From Apostichopus japonicus (Eukaryota; Echinodermata; Holothuroidea; Aspidochirotida; Stichopodidae), in contig NC_092580.1 in the NCBI RefSeq assembly GCF_037975245.1, forward strand, positions 7,166,501-7,230,500: a stretch of DNA of 64,000 bases. The letters are read 5' to 3'. The notes under the pieces were generated by a model. It saw only the letters and a program-made list of their open reading frames with translations. It did no database searches and was not told where the DNA came from. Position 1 is the first letter of the stretch, and the number at the start of each line of letters is the position of its first letter. Positions 28,435 through 40,185 of this stretch are shown piece after piece. The position numbers and the translations under genes were made by a program.

Positions 28435-30970
28435 GTGAATACAGCTTCAATGGTAGCTCTGAATATGCTGTGATTGAGCGAAGAAAGAAGAAAAAAATAA
28501 TATATCATAATATCCCTGTACTTCAAGTGGGGTTTTGTAACAACTAATTACCACAAATAACATTGATACTGCATTTTTTAATTTGCCACTTTACCCTTTG
28601 GGTTGGAGAAATGTAAGTCAAAGGTCAGCTATGTATATATTTTTTATTTAAGGCTTACGACTTACTTTCTACAAAATCTCATGACAATTATCCTGCAAAC
28701 AATATATGTACTGAGTATTCATGTACATAGTTACAAATATATTGCAGAAATGCTTGATGCAATGAAGACCATTCTGAGAAATTTAATTTATAAAAAGTAA
28801 ATGTCAATGGTAGCCACTTATAATTAATCAGTGTTCACCAACAGTGAAGTTATGACCTGTGTTGTCAGATCTTAATAACCTACTTGTCTAATCAAGCTTA
28901 AGATTTCTCAAAACATATCTTTATTTCACACTTATCATTGCATTGATTGCTGTTATTTTTTGGGTTTTGTTTGTATGTTTCTTAATTATACTGTGTTTTG
29001 AAGGAAGTGACCTATTAGACAAGCCTACAAAGCTTTTTGAGATCACTTTTTTTTGTGCAATGTATGTCTTCATTCTTACATATTATATCTCATAAACTTT
29101 TCCATTTGTGTAAATTTTCATATAACAAATTGATGAAATAAAATCTAAAATGAGTTATTTGCTGACAAAGAATTCACTAACATAATCATTGTCATAAAGG
29201 CCTGTACTAGGATGGAGGAAAATGCTATAAAACAACCATAGACCATGAATCAAATTTCCTATCACCTGTTAGTGTTACTGAATGAGAACTCCTTAGCACA
29301 CTGACATCCTGAGATAAGCATTGTTCTGTTCCAGTTAAATGCTTCCCTATGCTACATCTGATAGTTGCTGCACAGAGTTGTTTCATGTTGGAAATTGCTT
29401 AATGCTTTGTTGGAGTCTTGTTAATTTGTATTTGAATGAGATTGTGGAATACCTTTTATGTTTACATGAAATACTCATATGCAATGTGGGGGAAGGATTG
29501 AAAGAACAAGTTCAGTGGTATCTGGATCTTAGGAGTGCTTGAAGTTGAAGAAGGTTAGTGAACATTACTTTATATTAGGTTGTACTATTTCAGTGTATTA
29601 CTGGAAGGGTGTGAACAATAAAGCTAGGCCTAGGCTTTTTTTAAGAGGACATGTGTCCGCAGTTACAATTAGGCCTAGTAGTAGTAGTACTGTAGTTCTA
29701 GTAAGAGTTGAAGCACAACCACTAACTAACAAGTACGAGGTATGCCTGACCTATTTGTAACTTCCTTATAAGAATCGCCACGCAATTAGTGTAGGCCTAG
29801 CCTTGGGAAAGGCGTATAGGCCTACATAAGCTAGGCCTAATGTTGAACTCAGTCCAGTTACACATATTAATGTTGTATCATGTTTTGCTTTGCATAGACT
29901 AAATACTGCCAGTAAGATTTATCCCTAGTTTCAAAAGGAAGTCAAATAAATCGCGCTTAAACACGATCGGCTTAGGTGAGGCCTAAAGATTGCATGGTGC
30001 TTTTTAGCCACACACATTGAAACTAAGGCGATTCCTTCTCTGTTTAAGTGTTAATACTATTACTACTACTACTAGTGTTACTTAGTTTGTATACTTGTAC
30101 TGTGCCTATACTAAATGCGCTAGGCCTGACAACAAAAACAGGCTAGGTATAACACTAAACCTTCGCCCGGTCGACTTGATGTTTTCAGCACTTAATTGAA
30201 TATTAAATTGTAGCTAGTAAAACTTCACAATTTACTACATTTAATACTTCATCCGCAGATGACAGTGAATATTTCTAAACCATATTAATCTGAGAAAATC
30301 ACAGGGAGTCTTGTAAACAAGGGTGTATTGAACTATATTATTAACTTGTAAACAAGGGTGTATTGAACTATATATTAACTTGTTCACTTCCTTCATGGTC
30401 AAGTCTCAGGACTGCGATAACTGTTGGATGATCAGGGAGCTGCTACTCTAGCAGCTCCCTGCATGGACCAACACCTGCACAATCCTAATATTATATTTGT
30501 AGTGTTGACAGAATTCAGTACTTAGGCTATGAAATAGGCGTCATTTTCCCGGAAAAACAAAGTAGATACTGTGCTTTTTGAAGCAACTGATATGTTAATC
30601 AAAGTAACAAATTTGTGGAAAAATTTATTAAATTTGTCCTTTGAAATAGGGGAATCTCTAAGTTACAGTACCATACTATCTTTCGTCAAACCCAACAAAG
30701 ACGGCACTGGCTTTTTCGTGAGGTGAGCTGTTTTGACCCTCTGTTTGCCCTCCACGCTTAGCCACTTCAGTGTATATTGGGTGCATAAGATACTTATATT
30801 TACGTAAAGAATTATACATGGATACATATAATTGGTATTCAGGTTACAAATCGTATGACGTTTGATTGCACCACAGTTAATTTCTGTGAAGTCTAGAAGG
30901 TTTGTACACTGATTACTAATAGCACCGAAGGCGCTAGATTGATGACTCACATACTTCGTCGGCTCTGCCT
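28435..30970. other. ANKRD16 upstream region
   Basis: AT-rich DNA upstream of the ANKRD16 start. The stretch about 29,600-30,180 is richer in TAGGCCTA-type words. I see a 35-bp tandem duplication (30309-30381) and a short perfect hairpin (30433-30461). No exon could be supported on either strand. Confidence 0.45.
30433..30461. other. perfect 12-bp-arm hairpin
   Basis: CAGGGAGCTGCT at 30433-30444 and its exact reverse complement AGCAGCTCCCTG at 30450-30461 are separated by a 5-nt loop. It is not followed by a T-run and is not near a stop codon. Function unknown. Confidence 0.85.
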
Positions 30971-31051
30971 TATATCTCTCTAATCAACGATATTATCTTT
31001 TTATCATCAACTACGAAGCGACCGAACATTTTTTGAAAGCTACATTATGTC

Positions 31052-31260
31052 CAGGTGCGGATCCAGGATTTTCGAAAAGGGGGAGGTGGTTGGGGCAGGT
31101 GTGGGGGGGGGGGGGGGAGGAGTTGCTCCGAGGGACGGAATTGTCACGATTACTATCGTGGCAAAGCGCCACCATCAGTTGACGCGAAGCGTAGCAAGAA
31201 AATGCCTACTAGATTGCTGCAGGAAATGGCACTTCCCGGGCCTTGTTAGTTGCATGTTAA
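31052..31260 (+). mobile_element. truncated hAT-MITE relative
   Basis: Starts CAGGTGCGGATCCAGGATTT. It contains AGCGCCACCATCAGTTGACG and GGCACTTCCCGGGCCTTGTT, matching the body of the elements at 12296 and 27745. No right terminus or target duplication was found. It is inserted just after a copy of the mosaic segment ending ...CCGAACATTTTTTGAAAGC. Confidence 0.7.
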
Positions 31261-32504
31261 CATTCTTTATATTTAGATATAATGTTTTAAAATTTACACT
31301 TCAAAAAAAGGTAATTGTTATTAGGCGAAATCACTTTGCAGGGGATGAATAGGGCATTTTACTATATATTCAATGTTTACACAGGTAATTGAAGGTAATC
31401 ATAAGTAATTCACGTGACATGAACAGAAATCCATGACAGGTGGTCTTGTGTCAATTGTAACTGGCTGATGTACTTGTAGGTATATATTAATTGCTACGTC
31501 AATAACCAGATATAAAAGCTTGAAAAAATATATACTTGCGCGTACCAAGGGGGGGGGGTTGGGTTCAGACGAACACACCCCTCCCTCCCCCAAAAAGAAA
31601 AGAAAAGCAAGGTCACTTTCAGTTTACTTCCGGTTAAATGACTGCATACATGGGTGCATCACATATTCTCCATCATCACACCGAGAATGGTTCACATTGA
31701 AGCATTAAATGTTACTATAAAGTAATTCAAGTTGCCTTAGGATGATAATTTAAGTGACAATCATTGTTCAAATATAAAATGAATTTAGAAATGAATGTAT
31801 CATTTATTTATTGTAGATGTTAAAGAAGGCACCCCGTATCAGTATATATATATAAATAACGAAATACTTAAGACAGCGAAGTTTATAATTAAAATTAATG
31901 TCAGCTGCAAAAGTCATCAAAGTTAGCCTACGTTGCGCTTCGAGCGCCCTTTTTCTGGGTGTACATGTGCGCATTATAAATCTTTGTTATTATTATAATT
32001 ACCTGGTTGGGAATTTATGAGCAAAGTATATTTACCTTCTTCGTCCAAATATGCCATCACGTAACGAGCATCGTGTAATGGTTTTAGCAGGACACCAACC
32101 TTCCCTCCTCCCACCCTACTCTTCCCCTCCCCGTAGATAATATTATGTTTGCTGTTTGGTATCTTTCTTGTGAGAAATTCGATCTCTAAAAGTCTTATTA
32201 CTTTCAATAAAATTAAGAAAATATTTTTATTTCTACTGACGACATTTAAATTCTTGAAAACAAAATGTTCTGCACTATTTGCAAAAAAAATCTTCGATGT
32301 AAGCACCATTAATAATTATAAAACAATTTCTTCAAGGGAGGTGGTCACCCCCCCCCCCCCCATTACCCCACATCCAGGCTCCTTTCACCCCTGCAGGACC
32401 TACAGTCCAAAACATTAAGACATCAAACTAAACAAAGCCTTCTACGTACATAAATACCCTTAATAGGGAGCGGGAGAGGGACAGGACACCCTCATCTTAG
32501 ACCA

Positions 32505-33780
32505 CTCCTGCACCGTACCCTTAGGCAGTGTCAAAGATATTATCTTATTATCATCAACTACGAATCAACCGAACATTCTGTGAAACCTGCATTTCTGTAG
32601 GTTTATGTATGTATATTTGTGATATGTTGTTTATTATGCGAGAAGGCTAGTTAGTAATAACGATAACATTTTATGACTTTGATGGCACGCGTTTGCTTCC
32701 GTAGGAAAGTGCTGATTTCTATCAGGTGACATACAAAATTGTGAAGAAACTTGTTGTTTTTAGAAAAAGTACAGATTATAGGGTAACATTACTTATATGG
32801 CTGTGTATGTCCATATGCCCTCTATCTATGAATAGCGATTTTTCGTCAATATTTTTTCGGCTCGAAATTAATCGTCCCGAGAAATAGATATTTTCTTTCG
32901 CTGAGGCCCCGAGTAACCCAAACAATACTTAATGTGTTCATTTTCAGCTAAATATTACATAATTAACAGACTTTCAAGAAAGATGCGGCTAATATTTCGA
33001 TGGCAATAATTCCAGAAGAATATTTAAAAGATTATTTACGATCATTTGCGACAAATTTTAAGGACTAAATGTCAAAATAATCGAAATTCCATTTTCCGCA
33101 GAGGTCCAGTTGCCCCGACGGAAACAGGACCAAACTGCTCAACTGAGCATTTAGTGGACCTAATGTTATAAATTAACACTGATGTTGGCTTTGGGCCTTC
33201 CATGCTTTATGTTGCTAAATTTCTCGGCTTTCGTTCGTCTTCATGAAAACAATTATGTCTAATTTTTTGCTTCAGTGTAGTGGCCAAGAGGTTTGTTAAT
33301 ATAATCAATATTGAAATTTGCACAGAAAAGATGCATTTGACGAGATTTTGAGACATTTGTAAAATTCTACGGAGGCCAATACATACCATAAACAAGTGCG
33401 TTCATAAATTACGCATTGCTTTTATTAAACTTTAGTGCAGATTACCGAAAGATTCAAACCTGAATACACTGCCGACTTTTTTAAGATATACTTGACCGTA
33501 CAAAGGGGTAGGGTGGGTGGGGTGGGGTGGATGGGCGGTTCCGACGAATACCCCCACCCCCCCCCCCCCCCACCTCACACGCCCACAAAAAAAATGAAGG
33601 AAAATGAAAATCAGAAACAAAACGAACAAAAAGACAGCTACAGAAGTCACAAAAGTCAGCCTGGCTGATTAGGAATTTATTAGCAACGTACTTACCTTCT
33701 GCGTCCATGCTTATATGGACCCTCTCGTAACAAGCATCTAGCGATAATGTTAGCAGGACACCGCCCCCCCCCCCCCCGTA
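32505..33780. repeat. left arm of large palindrome
   Basis: Runs antiparallel to about 35565-36975 across its whole length, at an identity I judge by eye to be about 85-90%. Anchors include TTATCATCAACTACGAA, GGCTCGAAATTAATCGTCCC, CAAACTGCTCAACTGAGCAT, TTTGGGCCTTCCATGC and CCGTACAAAGGGGT. The spacer between arms is about 1.8 kb and itself holds further copies of sub-segments. Confidence 0.88.
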
Positions 33781-35564
33781 AATTATATGTTTTTTTATGT
33801 GATTAACTTTATTATGAGATGTGTACAATTTGATCTCTATAGGTCAAATCACTTTCAACAAAATTAAGAAAATGTTTGAATAGCTCCAGTTACGGCATTT
33901 AAATGTTTGAAAAGAATTGTTCTGCATAAGTTGCAAAAAATCGCATAATTTCGCATTTAAGCACCATTAATTGTAAAACAATTTCTTCAAGGTAGGTGGT
34001 CATCCCCTCCCCTTACCCCGCGCCCACACCCACACCCAGGCCCCTGTGACCCCTCCCCCTTTTTACCCCTGCAGGGCCTACAGTCCATAACTTTAAGAAA
34101 TCAAAGCCAAACTAAGCAAAGCCTACCATGTACGAGCATAAATACCCTCTTTATATTTGTTATGTAAATAATGAGATGTGTAAAATTTGATATCTAAAAG
34201 CTCGATCATTGTCAACAAAATTAAGAAGGGTTTGTTAATATAATCAATATTTGAATTTGCACAGAAAACGGTGAATGTGACGAGTTTTTGAAACATTTGT
34301 AAATTCTACGGAGGCCAAAACAAACCATTGTTCTTCTCTACTAAATAAGTGCGTTAGAATATTATACATTACTTTGATTAAAGTTTATTGCAGATTGCCG
34401 GAAGATTCAAACCTGAATACCACGAACTAACTGCCGACTTTTGAAAGATTAACTTGCCCGTACAAGGGGGGGGGGCTGGGTTTCGAAGAACGCCCCTTCC
34501 GCACCCCGTCCCTCCCCCAAAAATGAAAAGAAAACAGAAAGAAAGAAAGATCAAAGTAAGAAAAAATCACAATCTTTTATCCGTGATTTAAGGCCTATTT
34601 CTATGGCCAATATTAATTTCAGTTCAGTTACTTTTGGTTATATGACTGCATACATGGGTGCATCACATATTCCATCATCACACCGAAAATGGTTTACATT
34701 GAAGCAATAAAGTGATACAATAAAGTAATTCAAATTGCCGTACGATGGTAATTTAAGTGACAATCATACTTCTAATCTACTTCTTAAGACAGAATTATAT
34801 TTAATTAAAAGGTCAGCTGAAATGGTCATAAACGTTAGCCTACCTTGCACCTTGAGAGCCCCTTTTCTGGGTGTACATGTGAGCATTTTAAATCTTTGTT
34901 GTTATTTTTATTACCTGGGTGGGAATTTATGAGCACAGTATACTTACCTTCTGCGTCCAGATATGAATCCTCACGTAACAAGCATCTTGTAATTGTTTTA
35001 GAAGGCCACTCCCCCCCCCCCCCCGTTCCCCGTAGATTATAATGTGTTTTGTTGCTCGACGCGTATTAAGATATAACTATACAGTACCAGAGGAGGGCGC
35101 TCGACGCATATTTAAGATATCGATATAGAGCATGTAGTTAAACCAACAAACTATTAGGTTAGTATTTGAAAATTCGTTTCATATTTTGAAGGAAAAGAGG
35201 TGCAATTAAAACAGTCTACATTACTAAGGAAACAATAAAGGACCAAACAAGGCTTAAATTATATTAGATTAACACTTTCAGTTTGTCTAAAATTCACCCC
35301 TTTCTCACTCTTTTTTTTAATTCACAAATTAGATCTTAAATTGACACATTATTGAAACTTATATTCACAAACTTTTTGGGCTCGAAATTAATCGTCCCAA
35401 GAAATAGACCCTAATTACATTGAAAAAAATATTACGCATTGCTTTTATTACACTTTCGTGCAGATTACCGTAAGATTCATACCTGAATCCACGGATACAC
35501 TGTCGACTTTTACACATCTTATAAAGTTAATCCCATAAAAAACAAATATTCTACCGGCGGGGGG

Positions 35565-36975
35565 GGGGGGGGGGGAGGCTGTCCTGCTAAAAATATTGCA
35601 AGATGCTTCTTAGTGTTACGTCAGGGTTCATATAAGCATGGACGCAGAAGGTAAGTACGTTGCCAATAAATTCCTAACCAGGCAGGCTAAGTTTTGTGAC
35701 TTCTGCCGCTTACTATTTGTTTGTATTGTTTCTTATTTTCATCTTTCCTTTTTTCTTTGGCGTGTTGGGTAGGGTAATTTGTCTGAACTATCCATCCATC
35801 TATCCCCCCCCCCCCCTCCTCTTCCAAGTTGTACACGCAAGTTTATCTTTCCCAAGTCGGCAGTGTACTGTATCTTATTTTCCTTCTTTTCTTGGTGGGG
35901 CGTGTGGGGTGGGGGTATTCGTCGGAACCGCCCATCCACCCCACCCCACCCCATCCCACCCCACCCCTTTGTACGGTCAAGTATATCTTTCTCAAGTCGG
36001 CAGTGTATTCGTGGTATTCAGGTTTGAATCTTTCGGTAAGTTTAATTAAAGCAATGCGTAATATTTTAAGGAGTTGTTCAGTAAAGAACAACAATGGTTT
36101 GTATTGGCCTCCGTAGAATTTACAAATGTCTCAAAATCTCGTCAAATGCATTGTTTTATGAGCAAATTTCAATATTGATTATATAAACGAAGTCTTTGGC
36201 CACTACACTGATGCAAATGCTTAGCGATAACTGTTTTTATGAAGACGAATGAAAGCCGAGAAATTTAGCAACATAATGCATGGAAGGCCCAAAGTCAACA
36301 TCAGTGTTAATTTATAACATTAGGTTCACTAAATGCTCAGTTGAGCAGTTTGGTCCTGTTTCTGTCGGGGAACTGGACCTCTGCGGAAAATGGAATTTCG
36401 GTTATTTTTGACATTTTGTCCTTAAAATCTGACGCAAATGATCGTAAATTATCTTTTCGATAATATTTTGGAATTATCGCCATCGAAATATTAGCGGCAT
36501 CTTTCTGGAAAGTCTGTAAATTACGTAATATTTAGCTGAAAAGGAACATGTAAAAGTTATGTTTGGGTTCCTCGGGGCCTCGGCGAAAGAAAATAGATAT
36601 TTCTCGGGACGATTAATTTCGAGCCCCAAAATATTGACCAATATTCGTTATTCTTAGATAGAGATCATATTGCCATACACAGATAAATATGTAATGTTAA
36701 CTTCTCATCTGTAGTTTTTCTAAAAACAACAATTTTCTTCACAATTTTGTATGTCAACCTAACTAAAATCACCACTTGTCTACGGAAGCAAACGCATGCC
36801 ATCATTGCCATGAAATGTTATCGTTATTACTAACTATAGCCTTCTCGCGTACTATACCACATATCACAAATATACATAGACAAAACTACAGATATGCAGG
36901 TTTCACAGAATGTTCAGTTGCTTCGTAGTTGATGATAATAACATAATATCGTTGACACTGACCGAAGGGTTACGG
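35565..36975. repeat. right arm of large palindrome
   Basis: Inverted partner of about 32505-33780. Read on the minus strand it keeps the same order of anchors from GTCAGTGTCAACGATATTAT to the C-run at its inner end. Confidence 0.88.
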
Positions 36976-38595
36976 TATCTACAAGGGAGGGGAGAGGGAG
37001 GGGCTGGAGGAAAGGTCTAAGGTGAGGGGTGTCCCTCTCCCCTTTGAGAATTAATATATAAGAAGGGCTCCTTAAATGCGAAATGGTACGATATCTTTCA
37101 CATTCAGAGAACAGTTGTTTTCAAGAAATGTAAATAATTCAGTAGACTTACAAAATTGTCTTAATATTTTTGACAATGATGAAGCTTTTAGAAATCAAAT
37201 TTTACACATTTCACTATTTACATAACAAATATATTATTCGTATTTATGCTCGTATATGCTATGCTTTGTTTAGTTTGGCTTTGATTTCTGAAAGTATGGA
37301 CTGTAAACCCTGCAGGGGTGAAGGGGGGGGGGGTCACAGAGGCCTTGGGTGTGGGTAAGGGGAGGGGTAACCACCTCCCTTGAAGAAATTGTTGTATAAT
37401 TATTAATGGTGCATAAATGCGAAATATTACGATATTTTGCAACTGATGCAGAACATTTGTTTTCTAACATTTCAATGCCGTCAGTAGAGATAAAACCATT
37501 TTCTTAATTTTAGTGAAAGTGATTACTTTTAGAGATCAAATTCTGCACATACCAAGTTAATCACATAACAAACATAATTATTATAATCTACGGGGGGGGG
37601 GGGGGGTGTCCTGCTAAACCTTGTGCCATATGCTTTTTATTTGAGGGTTCATATAAGCAAGGACGCAGAAGGTAAGTTAGTACGTTGCCAATAAATTCCT
37701 AACCAGGCAGGTTGAGTTTTGTGACTTCTGCTGCTTACTATTTTGCTTGTATTGTTTCTTTTTTTCATCTTTCCTTTTATTTGGGCGTGTTGGGTATAGG
37801 GTTATCCGTCTGAACCATCCATCCATCCATCCATCTAACCCCCCCCCCTCACCCCACTCCCAAGTTGTACACGCAAGTTGCAAAAGATCATAGCATATCT
37901 TCGCATATAAGCACCATTAATTATACAACAATTTCTTCAAGGGAGGAAGGCACCCCTCCCATTACCCCACACCCAGGCCCCTTGTGACCTTGTGATATGG
38001 GGTGCCTTCTTTGCTCTGTAATATCTACAACAATTAAATGATACATTCATATATTTCTAAATTCATTTTATATTTGAACAATGATTGTCACTTAGATTAT
38101 CATCATACGGCAACTTGAATTACGTAATAGTAAACTGAAAAAGGTCTTTGTAGCTGAAAAGTTGAAAGTTAGTTCAATCAATAACTTGGTAGCAGAGCGA
38201 ATTTATCACTTCTCTTGGGGCTTTCTGTGCAGTATAGAATACCTGACCATTATCAGAAACGGGAAGTCTTTGCCTAAAAACTTCACAGAAAGTCCATCTT
38301 CTGATTTTGTTTGTGGTTTCTTCCTGTGCTGAAAATATGTGTACGTTTTAGGCCGATTTTTTGCCCCGTAATACTTATTGTAAATATATTATTCATTACT
38401 AACCGGTTCCACTGTTGAAAAAGAGGGCGCTCAACGCATATTAAAGATCAGAGCCGTACATAATATACGGCTATCTCCGATCGTTTCGTTCGCCACGAGT
38501 GCATATCGCGCGCTCGCACGCATTATGCGACGCACCCTTTGACCAAAATAGAGATATTTTACAGGGTATGGATGGAGTTACTACGCAGTGCGTTT

Positions 38596-38684
38596 ATTGG
38601 TTTTTAGTAACATGACGTCACAGTTGGCGCAAAAAGCGTGATGTAACAATTATGAATGCACAGATTGGTTGACAATATATAAAA
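38596..38684 (+). promoter_or_regulatory. core promoter: CCAAT, CRE and TATA elements
   Basis: Upstream of the gene starting at 38951: an inverted CCAAT box (ATTGG, 38596-38600), a perfect cAMP-response palindrome TGACGTCA (38613-38620), a second ATTGG (38664-38668) and a TATA box TATATAAAA (38676-38684). This order fits a plus-strand promoter with transcription starting near 38710 and a 5' UTR of about 240 nt. CpG words (GATCG, CGCGCGC) just upstream at about 38450-38540 support an active promoter. Confidence 0.65.
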
Positions 38685-38950
38685 TGCATGCGCATACAAA
38701 TCTTTGTAACAAAGGTGTCTCAATAGATTAATAATGCTACTAGCAAGTCTGGTGTCCAAGTTAAAGTTGGACTACCTGAGTTGTACATTTAGAGGGTTTT
38801 GGTGGGAACAGAATGAGGTATTTGATTACTCCACAACATGAACCACAACTTCAAATAGATCCTCGAAGGAGATAACGCTGCCGATAGGCAACGAATGATC
38901 TTGATAAAATCCTTTCTTCAGACTACGGTTTCTGCTTTAAAACTTAAGAA

Positions 38951-40107
38951 ATGTCTTACACTCGTGTGGTTTTACCTCGTCTTGCTCAGTTCGGTGAATC
39001 TGGATTAGAAAATGAAGCTGTCCAAAAGCTGAAGGCTAATGCACCTGGAAAAATCGTGACAATGGTAAGTAATAAGTTTTAATGTGCGTCAAATGCGGTG
39101 TATATAAGTTTGAAAATGGCAAAAGTATTTCAAATTTGACCCAACAGACATCATCATGGCAGAAGGAAAGCTCAAACAAACTGTTCGATAATTGTTCTTT
39201 TAAGACCTAGTTAGCAGAAGCAGTCTATGATGGAACAACATTTAAACGATGCCGTATATAGTGCATATAAACTATCTTATATCCTGCGCCATTTTGTACT
39301 AAAAGTGTCCAACGTTTATCATTTTTTTTTTAATTTGTGTGTTTTGTTTTCAACCATGTCCTGTTTAATTGCTTCTGATACAAACAGGGTTTGTCACGTG
39401 GTGTTCGCAAATGGGGTGGTTCATCTTCTAAGCTTCACATTGGCCTTCAAGATGGCGATATACCGGCAGATGGTTCAGACGACTTTGAGTTAACGTTGAA
39501 TGTGTTTCAAGACAAATCGGTTCATTTACCGGTAATCGAAGACAACGCGGTTACAGTGCAAACACCTTCAAGACCAGAAAGTCGGGGGAGTAAGACCCCC
39601 ACGATTCCCGGTGTCGGTTATTGGACCAAGAGAGGTGGAAAGGTTAGTTGCCTCGCCTACCATTTAAGAACTATTAACATTACTGTACAATCCTATGCAG
39701 AAAATTTTGTGTCCCACAAAATGTATCTCATGTCTTGTTATTTCATTTGTCAATCTTTATGTCAGTTTTTCTTCTGCCATTAATCTGCTGATTCTTTGGT
39801 CAACAGAAGGATGGATGGGGGAGGTTAGTAAGCTAGGCTGTACACACCTTATTGAACTCAACACAAAATATATTAAAAGCAATTATAAGCACAACCTTCC
39901 ATTAGTAGACATAATTTATAGCTTAGTACATATACGGTAGCACCCCAGAATGCACCATTTCACGTCTAGCATTTTTTTCTGGGGCCGGGAGGACCTAGGC
40001 CCACCTGCCCCTTGCCACACCCCTCTTTGTTAAAATCCTAAAGTTATCCTGAAACAACTAAATATATCTATATATATATATATAGATATATATATATATA
40101 TATAGAT

Positions 40108-40185
<78 letters not shown>

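Larger units (their letters stand above)
30975..38135. repeat. 7-kb mosaic of direct and inverted repeat units
   Basis: Segments recur in both orientations. One segment with TGGGTGTACATGTG(C/A)GCATT occurs near 31950 and 34865. A segment with ACAATTTCTTCAAGG occurs near 32320, 33980 and 37915, and reversed near 37385. A segment with CAACTACGAA occurs near 31005 and 32555, and reversed near 36925. One with TGACTGCATACATGGGTGCA occurs near 31635 and 34640. G- or C-runs of 8-17 nt mark many junctions. No long ORF survives. It looks like a nested non-autonomous element cluster that has inverted and duplicated. Class unknown. Confidence 0.85.

Noticed and set aside
30433-30461. Bacterial-type terminator
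   Set aside because: The hairpin lacks a T-run and the context is an animal intergenic region.
30663-30950. 95-codon minus-strand ORF as a gene
   Set aside because: No family resemblance, no convincing splice partners, and composition like the neighbouring non-coding DNA.
33432-33828. Overlapping ORFs rich in Gly/Pro/His on both strands near 33.4-36.1 kb
   Set aside because: They are created by G/C homopolymer runs and CCCCA-type simple sequence within the repeat mosaic; the frames break between copies.
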